Shown piece by piece: positions 27,737 through 36,155 of a DNA stretch of 43,864 nt. The notes beneath the pieces are model-generated. The model was not told the DNA's origin. It saw only the letters and a program-made list of their open reading frames with translations, and did not search any database. The stretch is from Pseudoduganella sp. (GTDB lineage Bacteria; Pseudomonadota; Gammaproteobacteria; Burkholderiales; Burkholderiaceae_D), in NCBI GenBank assembly GCA_021323265.1, contig JAJTCO010000056.1:1-43864 (forward strand), written 5' to 3'. Made by a program: the position numbers and the translations under genes. The stretch's first letter is position 1, and every line of letters starts with the position of its first letter.

Positions 27737-28582
27737 CTACGCGCCGGGCCGCGGCTGCGGCGCGGCCGGCGGCACCACGATGGCCTCGTTCAGGCGCAGG
27801 AACTTGAAGCCCGCCAGCCCGGCGTTGGCGCGCGCCTGCGTGCGGGCGACGAAGTCCTCCAGCGCTTCCTCGCGCACGGCCGGTTGCGCCGAGTGCAGGA
27901 AGCGGCGCCGGCCCTGTTCGTCCAGCACCACCAGGCCGACATGGGTGACCATGTGCTGCCCCTTGCGCAGCGATACCACCTCCACCATGTCGCCTTCGTC
28001 CAGCGCGCCGAACTCGCGCAGCGCGCGCTCCACCGGCAGGTAGGCCTGGACCGTGTCCTGCGGCGCGATATCGCGCTGCACCCGGTGCTGGGTTTGCAGG
28101 AACTGCGCCCGGTCGACCCGCATCGCGTAGCTGGCGCTGCCTTGCGACGGGTTGGCCTCGGTCAGCAGCCAGCGGTTGTTGACGTTCCAGTCGACTTCCA
28201 TGTAGTGGTTGCGGCTGGCCACGCCGATCACGCCATCCTTGTAGCGGATGCGCTGCAGGGTCCAGAAGAACTCTTCCCATGAGGCGCTGAGCGCCATCGC
28301 ATAGGTATGCTCAGCGAACACCAGGCAGTCGCTGGCGGTGAGGCTGAACATGGGCAGCGTGTCGTGCAGCTCGTACGGAAACTCGCCCAGCAGGTTCAGC
28401 TTGTAGGGCTGGCCGATGTTGCGGCGGCCAATGGCGGCGATGCGCTTGCGCAGGTCGGGCTGCGCGCGGTGCACGTCGGCGATGAAGGCGCCCGCTTCCT
28501 GTGGCGACATCTGGTAGATCTGTTTCGGCGCCGCCGCCGTCGCCACGGCAGCGGCGAAGATTACGCCCGCGATGAATGCCAT
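27737..28582 (-). CDS. DUF1460 family protein (AmiA-like amidase fold), secreted
   Basis: This 281-residue protein has a short N-terminal signal peptide (MAFIAGVIFAAAVATAAA). It contains Cys86 in TASDCLVFAEH and His214 in MVTHVGLVV, which fit the Cys/His pair of NlpC/P60-like peptidases; DUF1460 members act on or resemble N-acetylmuramoyl-L-alanine amidases. A cell-wall target is likely but not shown. A longer frame upstream lacks the signal. It is the last gene of a five-gene minus-strand row (29881 to 27737), 4 bp after a membrane-protein gene. Confidence 0.82.
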   Translation of the reverse strand: MAFIAGVIFAAAVATAAAPKQIYQMSPQEAGAFIADVHRAQPDLRKRIAAIGRRNIGQPYKLNLLGEFPYELHDTLPMFSLTASDCLVFAEHTYAMALSASWEEFFWTLQRIRYKDGVIGVASRNHYMEVDWNVNNRWLLTEANPSQGSASYAMRVDRAQFLQTQHRVQRDIAPQDTVQAYLPVERALREFGALDEGDMVEVVSLRKGQHMVTHVGLVVLDEQGRRRFLHSAQPAVREEALEDFVARTQARANAGLAGFKFLRLNEAIVVPPAAPQPRPGA

Positions 28583-28586
28583 GTCT

Positions 28587-29042
28587 TCACGCTTGCTTGC
28601 CGGCCCGGCGTGCGGGCCAGGTGAAGTATTCCCGTGCCACATAGGCCCACGGCACCGCAACGATTGGCAGGATGACCCAGATGAAGGCATTGGCCATCCC
28701 TTCCACCGGTGAACCGGCCAGTTCGCCGCGCGACCAGAGCGGGTAGGCCACCATGACCATCCACATGACCTTGTAGAGAACCTCCAGCAGGATGATCGGC
28801 AGCATTTTCAGCGGGCGCAGGATGCCCAGGCCGGCCAATGTGGCAAAGGCGGCCCACACCGTCCAGGCCATGGCGTCGAGCGATTCCCAGGCGCCCTGGT
28901 GGGTCAGGATTTCCGTCCAGGCGCTGCGCCCCAGGACAAAGAACATCAGCGCATAAAGCAGGCGCAGCAAGTAGATGTTGATGGGGCGGACGCCGTCAAA
29001 GCGGGCGGCGGGACGGAAAGCGGCAACGCTGGCGGCGAACAT
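28587..29042 (-). CDS. Four-helix integral membrane protein, function unknown
   Basis: This 151-residue protein has four hydrophobic segments (about 22-40, 58-75, 80-100 and 118-136) with few charged residues between them, and ends in a basic tail (ARRAGKQA). I do not recognise a family with confidence. The start codon overlaps the preceding stop (TAATG), so it is translated with the 85-residue protein upstream. It belongs to the ArsR-linked cassette. Confidence 0.7.
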   Translation of the reverse strand: MFAASVAAFRPAARFDGVRPINIYLLRLLYALMFFVLGRSAWTEILTHQGAWESLDAMAWTVWAAFATLAGLGILRPLKMLPIILLEVLYKVMWMVMVAYPLWSRGELAGSPVEGMANAFIWVILPIVAVPWAYVAREYFTWPARRAGKQA

Positions 29043-29299
29043 TATTCGACCTCCTTCAGGACCTTTTCGACGCCCGCGAGGCGTCCTTTCATGTCAGCCA
29101 GCGATGCCTGGATGGCAGCCAGTGCGGCGGCATTGTCGGACTGGGCGGCGGCGCATTTGGCCGCCAGTTCCTGATAGGCCTTGGCGCTGGCGGTTTCGGC
29201 GCGGGCCTTGTAGGCGGCCGACAAGTATTTCATGGCGAAGATCACCAACACGGTCCCCAGCGGGATAGTCAAGGTCAACAGGTAAATATGCTCGGACAT
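29042..29299 (-). CDS. Small membrane-anchored coiled-coil protein
   Basis: This 85-residue protein has one N-terminal membrane helix (about 5-24, IYLLTLTIPLGTVLVIFAMK) and an Ala-rich amphipathic helix or coiled coil to the end (ADMKGRLAGVEKVLKEVE). Its function is unknown. The ATG at 29299 (MSEHIYLL) is 4 bp after the ArsR stop codon; the upstream in-frame codons overlap the arsR gene. It is coupled to the next gene. Confidence 0.7.
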   Translation of the reverse strand: MSEHIYLLTLTIPLGTVLVIFAMKYLSAAYKARAETASAKAYQELAAKCAAAQSDNAAALAAIQASLADMKGRLAGVEKVLKEVE

Positions 29300-29303
29300 G
29301 CGG

Positions 29304-29606
29304 TCATTCCTTTTCAATGTTGATGTGCCTGGCAGCCTCCGCGATGCTTGCGGGGTCGAGCGTCAGGCTGAAATTGACGACTTCGAAATAGTTCAGCGCC
29401 TTGCCATCGCTGGAGAGCTCATGCTGGCTGGTCACGAGACCGGCCGCCTCCAGCTTGGCGAGGTGCAGATGCAGCAGGGGGCGGCTGATGCCCACGTCGC
29501 GCGCCAGTTGGCTGACGTAGTTGCGGCCGTCCTTTTCCAATGCGGCGATGATGCGCAGGCGGTGCGGGTTGGCGAGTGCCTCCAGCACCGGCAGCAGATT
29601 CTGCAT
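29304..29606 (-). CDS. ArsR-family winged-helix transcriptional regulator
   Basis: This 100-residue protein has an ArsR-type winged helix: LANPHRLRIIAALEKDG, VSQLARDVGISRPLLHLHLAKLEAAGLV (given here only as a domain, residues 30-62) and a wing with DGKALNYFEV. It has no cysteine at all, so it is not a thiolate metal sensor; it may sense another signal or be redox-blind. The ATG at 29606 gives the family start. It is the second gene of the cassette and probably regulates the row and the divergent SnoaL-like gene. Confidence 0.85.
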   Translation of the reverse strand: MQNLLPVLEALANPHRLRIIAALEKDGRNYVSQLARDVGISRPLLHLHLAKLEAAGLVTSQHELSSDGKALNYFEVVNFSLTLDPASIAEAARHINIEKE

Positions 29607-29611
29607 CAGGC

Positions 29612-29881
29612 TCACTTCAGCAGCAGGCGGCAAGTTGCGCTCACCGATTCGGTCGCCATGGCGCCCTTGTCGCCGCGCGCGGCCTGCATGCACTGGGCGA
29701 AGGCTTCCTCCTTGGTTTTGGGGCGCTCGCATTGCTCCATCAGCTGGGCGTTCTGCGCGAGCAGCATCTTGTTCTGCTCGATCAGGTGCTCGATGCGCTC
29801 TTTGTCCGACAGCGGCGCATCGGCGGCGACAGCGGGGGCGGCAAGGCTTGCCGCGAGCAGGAGGGTGGTCAGGTATCGCAT
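29612..29881 (-). CDS. Small secreted protein with coiled coil
   Basis: This 89-residue protein has a Sec signal peptide (MRYLTTLLLAASLAAPAVAA, cleavage near residue 20) and a mature part predicted helical (DKERIEHLIEQNKMLLAQNAQ) with three cysteines (in LMEQCERP, AQCMQA and ATCRLLLK) that could bind a ligand or form disulfides in the periplasm. The family is not recognised. It is the first gene of the ArsR cassette, 5 bp before arsR. Confidence 0.7.
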   Translation of the reverse strand: MRYLTTLLLAASLAAPAVAADAPLSDKERIEHLIEQNKMLLAQNAQLMEQCERPKTKEEAFAQCMQAARGDKGAMATESVSATCRLLLK

Positions 29882-29916
29882 GGTACGTCCTTTCTGTTTC
29901 AAATTGAAGACACGTG

Positions 29917-29950
29917 TAATAAATATCTTACAGGTGCGGAGTAAAGTCAA
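29917..29950 (-). promoter_or_regulatory. Promoter and candidate ArsR operator of the cassette
   Basis: On the minus strand TTGACT (29950-29945) and GATATT (29927-29922) are 17 bp apart. The -10 overlaps an imperfect palindrome, TAAGATATTTATTA (29930-29917), a plausible dimer site for the ArsR-type regulator. The same intergenic gap serves the divergent gene at 29997. Confidence 0.5.
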
Positions 29951-29996
29951 GTGGTCTATGCTGAATGGACGAATTCACCACAGGGAGGGCTGTCCG

Positions 29997-30458
29997 ATGA
30001 AAGCGCAACTTGCAGGGGTGATGCTGTTGGCCGCGGTAAATGCAATGCCGGTGGCGGCGTCCGAGAAGACGGAGGTGGCGGCGATACATGCCGTCGACCA
30101 GGGCTGGCTGAAAGCGTTCAAGGCTGCCGACGGCGAGGCGTTTGCCAGGCTGTACCACGAGGACGCGGTGCTGATGCCGCCCAATGCGCCGGCCGTGAAG
30201 GGCCGCGCCGCCATCCGCGATTACCTGGTCAAGGAAGCACAGGGCGCGTCCAAGGCCGGCATGGCGTTCAGCTTCGGCGACAAGTCCGATGGCGGCGCGA
30301 GCGGGAACCTGGGCTGGTCTTCCGGCACGTATTCCGTCAAGGACAAGGATGGCAAGGTGGTCGAGACCGGGAAATTCCTGTCCGTGAACAAGAAGGTCAA
30401 CGGCAAGTGGATGTACTGGCGCGATACCTGGAACGCCGACAGCGCAGCGCCGAAATAG
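29997..30458 (+). CDS. Secreted SnoaL/DUF4440-like (NTF2-fold) protein
   Basis: This 153-residue protein has a signal peptide (about 1-21, ending PVAAS) and an NTF2-like domain: IHAVDQGWLKAFKAADGE, FARLYHEDAVLMPPNAP, KGRAAIRDYL and a final WMYWRDTWN. Members of this fold bind small molecules or act as isomerases; no catalytic set is clear. AGGGAGGG at 29981-29988 supports the ATG at 29997. It is divergent from the ArsR cassette across a 115-bp gap and may share its control. Confidence 0.85.
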   Translation: MKAQLAGVMLLAAVNAMPVAASEKTEVAAIHAVDQGWLKAFKAADGEAFARLYHEDAVLMPPNAPAVKGRAAIRDYLVKEAQGASKAGMAFSFGDKSDGGASGNLGWSSGTYSVKDKDGKVVETGKFLSVNKKVNGKWMYWRDTWNADSAAPK

Positions 30459-30542
30459 TTCCCCCGTTTTCCGTGCGCCAGCGCAAAGCGTGGTGCGGGA
30501 GAATGGCAAACAATGGTGGTCTACCGACAGCGGGAGAGCATC

Positions 30543-30920
30543 ATGGAACAGCTGACCCCGGATGACCGTATCACTGCACAGGAGAAGGCTTTGGACACCG
30601 TTCACTGCGAATTGGCCTTGTTGCGGCAGCATATGGACGCCCGTTTTGCCGGCGTCGATGCCCAGTTCGCCAGCATGCGCGAAGCGACAGATGCCCAGTT
30701 CGCCAGCATGCGCCAATACGTGGACGATGGTTTCGTCAAGCTCCGGCTTGAAATGCAGTTATATACGCGCGACGCGATCGTCAACGCAGTCGCGCCGCTG
30801 CAGGTGCAGGTCGAGGCGTTGCGCAACCATGTGGACCGGATCAGCCGATGGACTTTCGGCATGCTGGCGTCGGTGTTGGTGGGCGTCCTTGCCTTGGTGG
30901 CACGCGGGCTGGCGGGCTGA
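30543..30920 (+). CDS. Small coiled-coil protein with C-terminal membrane helix
   Basis: This 125-residue protein of unknown function has a helical N-terminal part with two copies of DAQFASMR (residues 39-46 and 50-57), a second coiled coil (VAPLQVQVEALRNHVDRIS) and a C-terminal membrane helix (about 103-122). The plan matches the protein at 17346-17582. The ATG at 30543 follows GGGAG. It lies between the SnoaL-like gene and pth on the same strand. Confidence 0.7.
   Translation: MEQLTPDDRITAQEKALDTVHCELALLRQHMDARFAGVDAQFASMREATDAQFASMRQYVDDGFVKLRLEMQLYTRDAIVNAVAPLQVQVEALRNHVDRISRWTFGMLASVLVGVLALVARGLAG
30657..30713 (+). repeat. 24-bp perfect direct repeat within the coiled-coil gene
   Basis: The same 24 bases occur at 30657-30680 and 30690-30713 (33-bp period, 11 codons) and encode DAQFASMR twice. 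The exact identity at DNA level suggests a recent duplication and possible copy-number variation. Confidence 0.85.
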
Positions 30921-30965
30921 GGGCGAGGGTATAATCTGCGCTTTTGCCAACGCAAGCGCAGAACC

Positions 30966-31550
30966 ATGCCTATTCGCCTGATCGTCGGCCTCGGCAACCC
31001 CGGCCCCGACTACGAACAAACCCGCCACAACGCCGGCTTCTGGCTGGTGGACAACCTTGCGAATTCCCTGCCGAACGCGCGCCTGCAGCGCGAATCAGGG
31101 TTCAATGCACTGGTGGCAAAAACCATCATCGGCGGCAACCAGCTCTGGCTGCTGGAACCGCAAACCTATATGAACCGCTCCGGCCAGTCGGTGGGCGCCA
31201 TCGCCCGCTTCTACAAGATCGCCCCGGACGAAGTGCTGGTCGTGCACGACGAACTGGACCTGCCGCCCGGCGCGGCAAAGCTGAAGAAGGGCGGCAGCAG
31301 CGGGGGCCATAACGGCTTGAAGGACATCACCGCCGCACTGGGCACGCAGGACTACTGGCGCCTGCGTATCGGCATTGGCCATCCGCGCACCTTGAACCTG
31401 AACCAGCCGGTGGCCGACTTCGTGCTGCACCGTCCCCGCCGCGAAGAGCAGTTGCTGATCGACGAAGCGATCGAAAAAGCCCTGCGCATCATCCCCACCG
31501 CCGTCGCCGGCGACTTCACCAAGGCGACGATGGAACTGCACACTCCTTAA
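30966..31550 (+). CDS. pth: Peptidyl-tRNA hydrolase
   Basis: This 194-residue enzyme recycles tRNA from peptidyl-tRNA. The motifs are [21 protein letters not shown] (active-site His and Asn; read here as residues 6-26 without the ends), [19 protein letters not shown] and [13 protein letters not shown]. The length is normal. Its TAA stop overlaps the stop of the convergent DUF3999 gene in the shared TTAA at 31547-31550. In most bacteria ychF follows pth directly; here about 5.2 kb of opposite-strand genes come between. Confidence 0.96.
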   Translation: MPIRLIVGLGNPGPDYEQTRHNAGFWLVDNLANSLPNARLQRESGFNALVAKTIIGGNQLWLLEPQTYMNRSGQSVGAIARFYKIAPDEVLVVHDELDLPPGAAKLKKGGSSGGHNGLKDITAALGTQDYWRLRIGIGHPRTLNLNQPVADFVLHRPRREEQLLIDEAIEKALRIIPTAVAGDFTKATMELHTP

Positions 31551-32929
31551 GCGTTCCCGGGCTGGCGCAGCAAGCGCCAGACCATCCCCGCCACGACCGC
31601 CACGCCCAGCACCAGCACGCCCCACAGCAGCATCAGGCGGCGCTGCGCCGCCGCGTTGTCGGCACTGGCGCGCCTGGCCGCGTCGGCCAGCGCCGCCACC
31701 TGTTCGCGCACGGCGCCCGGCGTGGCGCGCTCCAGGCCGCGCAATTCGTCTGGCGTGAAGCCTGGCGCCACTTCGCCGATCGGGCGTGCCGCAGGCGCGG
31801 CCTTGGCGCGCCCGACCGCCAGCGTATAGGGCGGCGTGCCGCCCGCAACAAAGACCAACGTGGCCGGTTCCCAGCTGATGCGCAGGGCAGGCTTGACGGA
31901 AGGCGGCTGCTCGAAACGCAGCACCCAGCGCTCGCCCAGACCTGGCGGCACGGCGATATCGCCCGATTCGCGTGGCGTACCATTTTGTTCGAGCCGGTAG
32001 AAGGTCGTGTGCAGCGCCGGTTCGAAACGGTGCTGGCCCGGCTTGCGCGACTCACGGTAGCTGCCCAGCGTTGCCGGCAGCACGATGTTACCGCCGCCGA
32101 ACTGCAGGCCCATGCGCAGCGGCGTGATGCCGGGTGGCTTGAGGTACACCAGGTCGCGCGCCTCGCGGCCCGGCTGTGCGGGCAACAGCAGCGATTCGCT
32201 GGCCGGCGCGCGCGAGGCCTGCACCGGCGTGTGGGCGGTGATGGCGGCGAACTGCAGGGGTTCCCCGGAGCGCCAGCTCAGGCGTGCATAGCGCATGGGG
32301 CGGGCCGGGAATTCCAGCTTGTCGTTGGCCAGCGTTTCGTCGCTGGCGTTGGACAGCCAGCTCAGTTCCGCCACGCCGACCGCTTCCCAGCGCTTGAGGT
32401 CATCGCTGGCTTCCAGCCAGAGCTGGCCGGTATAGTTGCTGCGTGCGGACGGCAGCGTGAACTTGAGGGCATCGACCAGCGGCGGCTCGGCGCTCCCTTC
32501 CTGGCGCAGGTCAAGCACGAGTCCGGCCAGGCGCTCCCGTCCGCGGGCGGGAGTGTCGGCCTGCGTGCCGGGCAGGCGCACCGAGAGCACCCGGCCATCG
32601 GTGGCGGTACTCACTTCCAGGCCCGCCAGCGGCGCATCGGGGCGTTCCGCCATCAGCGGGAACACGCGCACGGGCAGTGTGCGGTGTGTGGTGCCGGCGC
32701 TGCCCTCCGGCTGGCGCAGTGCAAAGGGCTGCGCCACGCCCTTGGCATCGAAGATGCGCAGATCGTGCAATCCGGCGGAGCGCGCGTTCAGGTAGGCATC
32801 GCGCGGTACCTGGAGCTGGACCACGCCGGGCGTGCCGCTGATCGCCAGCGCAAACGCATGCGTGTAGTCGAGTGGTGTATCGGCAGGCGCGGCCGACGCC
32901 ACCGCCGCCGCCAGGAGCAGGGCATTCAC
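31547..32929 (-). CDS. DUF3999 family protein, membrane-anchored
   Basis: This 460-residue protein has an N-terminal signal peptide ([16 protein letters not shown]), a large beta-rich extracytoplasmic part (with [33 protein letters not shown] and [13 protein letters not shown]) and a single C-terminal membrane helix (about 433-452) before a short basic tail. It matches DUF3999, which is regularly found next to DUF2339. The start is GTG at 32929, overlapping the DUF2339 stop by four bases (GTGA). The longer open frame upstream is out of frame with DUF2339 and not real. Its function is unknown. Confidence 0.88.
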   Translation of the reverse strand: MNALLLAAAVASAAPADTPLDYTHAFALAISGTPGVVQLQVPRDAYLNARSAGLHDLRIFDAKGVAQPFALRQPEGSAGTTHRTLPVRVFPLMAERPDAPLAGLEVSTATDGRVLSVRLPGTQADTPARGRERLAGLVLDLRQEGSAEPPLVDALKFTLPSARSNYTGQLWLEASDDLKRWEAVGVAELSWLSNASDETLANDKLEFPARPMRYARLSWRSGEPLQFAAITAHTPVQASRAPASESLLLPAQPGREARDLVYLKPPGITPLRMGLQFGGGNIVLPATLGSYRESRKPGQHRFEPALHTTFYRLEQNGTPRESGDIAVPPGLGERWVLRFEQPPSVKPALRISWEPATLVFVAGGTPPYTLAVGRAKAAPAARPIGEVAPGFTPDELRGLERATPGAVREQVAALADAARRASADNAAAQRRLMLLWGVLVLGVAVVAGMVWRLLRQPGNA

Positions 32930-35900
32930 GCTGCCACCTTGTGCGGGTCGCCCGTGCGGGACGAAGGGTAGGGCGCAATGTAGCCAATACCGACCATCAG
33001 CGCGCCGACACCGAGGAAGGAGACGATGCGCTCGACGCCACCGACATTGGACAGGTCCACCAGGAACAGCTTGGCCACCACCACGCCAAGCAGCACGGCG
33101 CCGACGATCCACAGCTTGCGCTCCTGCTTGCGCGCGGCATGGCGCATCAGCAGCAGCGCCGTCACGCTCCACACCAGCGACAGCATGGCCTGCACGAACT
33201 GGGAGGCGAACATGTCGTCGAAGTTGTACGGCACGCCGACGTAATGCGACACGGTGCGCAGCAATGCCAGGTTGAACCAGGCGTAGGCCAGCAGTGCGCC
33301 GGCGGCCAGCAGCTGCGGGCGGTAAGGCGCCAGCGCGTCCTGCCGCATGCGGTAGCCAGCCACGCACAGCAGCAGCGCGAAGATGCTGGTCAGGTCGAGC
33401 GGGTTTGCCAGCGGAACGTAGGGCAGGGGCGCCATGGCGCCATCCTGCACCATGTTCCATACCGCGACCAGCAGCAGCGACCAGGCGCAACCCAGCGGCA
33501 GCAATACGTCGCGGTACCAGGCGGCCACGGGCTTGACCGGCCAGCCGTCGGCGCGCACGCGGCGCATTACCCAGGCCAGGCCGCCCATCATCAGCCAGGC
33601 CGGCAGGAAGTTGGCCCAGGCCGCATCGGCGCCACTGCCTTCCAGCCCGCGCGCAATCCAGTAGGCGCCGACCGGCCAGATCATCAGCCACGGCCCCGTG
33701 CTGCGCAGCGTGTGCAGTACCAGCAGTGCGATGCGATGCAGTGCGCTGTCGCGCATCAGCCATTCCGACACGAGCCACAGCGCGGCATACGCGGTCCATT
33801 CCTCGCGCACCGGCATGCCGTCGGCGTACAGCACGCTCAGCATGCCGACCGTCGTGGCGCCGAACAGCAGCCAGGCCGGCAACGCCGCCGCCCGCAGGTC
33901 GGGCCAGGCCAGGCGCTGCGCCATCTTGATCCACAGTGGCGTGGTGACAGCGATCAGCAGGCAGTAGGCGCTGGCGCGCAGCCGGCCGCCGCCACCGTAA
34001 TGCGCCAGCAGCCAGTTCGACATGGTGGGCGCCACCATCAGCAGCCACCATAGGCCGGCGTAAGCCAGCACCACCTTGGGCAACGTGGCGGGCGCCTGGG
34101 AGCTGTCGCGGCTCAGCACCCAGGCACTGAACATGGCGCCGACCAGCACCATCAGGCTGCCCAGGAACGGCGTGGCAAACAGGTCGGTCGAAACCGGAGC
34201 GACGCGGGTGGTCAGGAGCAGCAGGACGGCCAGTGCCAGGCCACCCAGCAGCTGCGCCGCCAGCGCCAGGCCGCGCGCCATCGGCCAGTCGAGGCGGCGC
34301 GCGATCACGCCCATCACGATCGCTGCCCCGAGGGCGCTGGCGACCAACAGGTTGGCCAGCAGGTTGCCGCTGGTGCGCAGCATGATTTCCGTCCAGGCGC
34401 CGCCGACCAGCCAGATCGCCGCGCCGGCCAGGAACAGCGCGGCCAGCACGTGCAGGCGGCCCTGGCCTTCCTCGCCGGCGTGGCTGCGGAAGCGCATGGC
34501 CATGATGCAGGCACTGATGGCCAGCAGCAGGAAGCCGAGCCACAGGTTGGCATCGAGTGCGGCCGACTGATCGAGTCCGCTGACGGAGCCGATAAAGCTG
34601 ACCCACGCGCCCAGCTGCACCAGCAGGCCGAAGCCCCATGCCAGCGGCTGGCGCTGGCGCAGCCCGATCCAGACGATGCCGGCGCCTTCCAGGGCCCAGG
34701 CGGCGGACGTCCAGCGGCCGTCCAGCGCCATCGGGATGGCCAGCGTGCCGAACACCACGGCCAGCGCCGTGAATGCGTCCACCAGCAAGCCGTAGGTGGC
34801 GCGGCGGCGCGCCAGCGCGATGGCAAGCGCGCCGTAGAACAAGCCGAGCGCCAGGGCGGAATAGGCCATGCCGAACTCGAACCCTTTCACCAGCGCGAAC
34901 TGCAGGCTGGCGGCCAGCATCGGCGTGCCGAAGACCAGGGTGCCGTCCACATAGCTTTTCAGCTTGGGCGCTTCCAGGTGGGCATAGGCGATGGCGATGC
35001 CGACGTAGTACAGGAAGAACAGGATGAGGAAGGCTTGTGCGGACTGGTAATACTGCGCGTCGTAGCGCAGCACGCCCCAGGCGGTGCCGATGGCGAAGGT
35101 GAACACGAAGCCCAGCAGGTTCAGGGCGCGCCAGGAGCGCTTGAGCGCGATGGCCAGGATGCCGGCGTTGAGCAGGGCGTAATAGCTGAACAGGGCGATA
35201 TGGCTGCCCTGGCCGGTGGAAGTCAGGATCGGCGCCGCGAAGCCGCCGACGATGCCGAAGATGGCCAGCCACTGGGCGTTCTGCAGCACGGCCAGCAGGC
35301 AGGTGCCGATCGTGAGCAGGAACAGCAGAGCGAAGGCCATGCCGCCGGGGATCAGGTGGTACAGGCGGAAGGCGCCGAATACCACCAGCATCAGCACCGC
35401 CATGCAGGTGCCCTGCAGCGGCAGGCTGACGCCCTTGCTGCTGTTGCGGATGCGCCAGGCCCAGGCCAGCGCCGCCAGGTCGGCCAGCACGATGCCTGCC
35501 AGGCGCAGTTCGATCGGCACGGTGACGCGCGCGGCGGCGTATTTCAGGAGGAAGCTGACGCCGATGAAGAGGATCAGCAGGCCGATCTTCGCCACCAGGT
35601 TGCCTTCGAACAGCCAGTTGCGGGCGGCGCTGAGCCATGCGGGAGGAGGGCTAGGCGGCCGCTCGACATGCGGCACCTTCTCGGCCGGGGGCGTTGCCGG
35701 GGCAGGTGGCGGCGTCACTGGTGGCAGCGTCACGGGTGGCGGCGTCACGATTTGCGCGGTGGTGGCCGCGGGCGGTGGCGGGACGGCCGCCCGTGCGATC
35801 AGGGACTCGCGCTCGGCGGGGCGTGCGGGCGTGGGCGGCACGGGAACTGCCGCAGCTGGTGCCTCCGCCTGCGGAGTGGGCGGGCTGGCAGGTTCGCGCT

Positions 35901-36042
35901 GCAAGCCGGCAACCGTCTGCTCAAGCGCCGCCAGGTCGTCTTGCAGCCGCATGGCATGCTCGCGCGCCTGGCGCGCATCGCGCCGCGCCAGCCAGGCCCA
36001 GCGCGCGATCACGCATAGCGCGATAAACCATAGCAAATCCAT
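32926..36042 (-). CDS. DUF2339 family large multi-spanning membrane protein
   Basis: This 1038-residue protein starts with a membrane segment and a coiled coil (AREHAMRLQDDLAALEQTV), a Pro/Ala-rich linker (about 65-150), and then about 25 or more hydrophobic segments to the C-terminus, including GLLILFIGVSFLLKYAA and LEGAGIVWIGLRQRQPL, which are typical of DUF2339. The function is unknown; the size and topology suggest a transporter or envelope polymer role, but nothing in the sequence proves it. AAGGAG precedes the ATG at 36042. It is coupled to DUF3999. Confidence 0.9.
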   Translation of the reverse strand: MDLLWFIALCVIARWAWLARRDARQAREHAMRLQDDLAALEQTVAGLQREPASPPTPQAEAPAAAVPVPPTPARPAERESLIARAAVPPPPAATTAQIVTPPPVTLPPVTPPPAPATPPAEKVPHVERPPSPPPAWLSAARNWLFEGNLVAKIGLLILFIGVSFLLKYAAARVTVPIELRLAGIVLADLAALAWAWRIRNSSKGVSLPLQGTCMAVLMLVVFGAFRLYHLIPGGMAFALLFLLTIGTCLLAVLQNAQWLAIFGIVGGFAAPILTSTGQGSHIALFSYYALLNAGILAIALKRSWRALNLLGFVFTFAIGTAWGVLRYDAQYYQSAQAFLILFFLYYVGIAIAYAHLEAPKLKSYVDGTLVFGTPMLAASLQFALVKGFEFGMAYSALALGLFYGALAIALARRRATYGLLVDAFTALAVVFGTLAIPMALDGRWTSAAWALEGAGIVWIGLRQRQPLAWGFGLLVQLGAWVSFIGSVSGLDQSAALDANLWLGFLLLAISACIMAMRFRSHAGEEGQGRLHVLAALFLAGAAIWLVGGAWTEIMLRTSGNLLANLLVASALGAAIVMGVIARRLDWPMARGLALAAQLLGGLALAVLLLLTTRVAPVSTDLFATPFLGSLMVLVGAMFSAWVLSRDSSQAPATLPKVVLAYAGLWWLLMVAPTMSNWLLAHYGGGGRLRASAYCLLIAVTTPLWIKMAQRLAWPDLRAAALPAWLLFGATTVGMLSVLYADGMPVREEWTAYAALWLVSEWLMRDSALHRIALLVLHTLRSTGPWLMIWPVGAYWIARGLEGSGADAAWANFLPAWLMMGGLAWVMRRVRADGWPVKPVAAWYRDVLLPLGCAWSLLLVAVWNMVQDGAMAPLPYVPLANPLDLTSIFALLLCVAGYRMRQDALAPYRPQLLAAGALLAYAWFNLALLRTVSHYVGVPYNFDDMFASQFVQAMLSLVWSVTALLLMRHAARKQERKLWIVGAVLLGVVVAKLFLVDLSNVGGVERIVSFLGVGALMVGIGYIAPYPSSRTGDPHKVAA

Positions 36043-36155
36043 GAATGCTCCTTCTATTGTTCTAATGGCATTATTTGCAATTGGCGACAATAGCACAAGC
36101 GCCGTCGATACTTGTATCGTCGGCTGCCCGTCGAGGTATCAGGATTCGATGCCGC

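Noticed and set aside
32930..35638. Upstream part of a 1363-codon minus-strand frame joined to DUF3999
   Set aside because: It overlaps DUF2339 in another frame and is Arg/Gly/Ala-rich without domains; the real DUF3999 start is the GTG at 32929.
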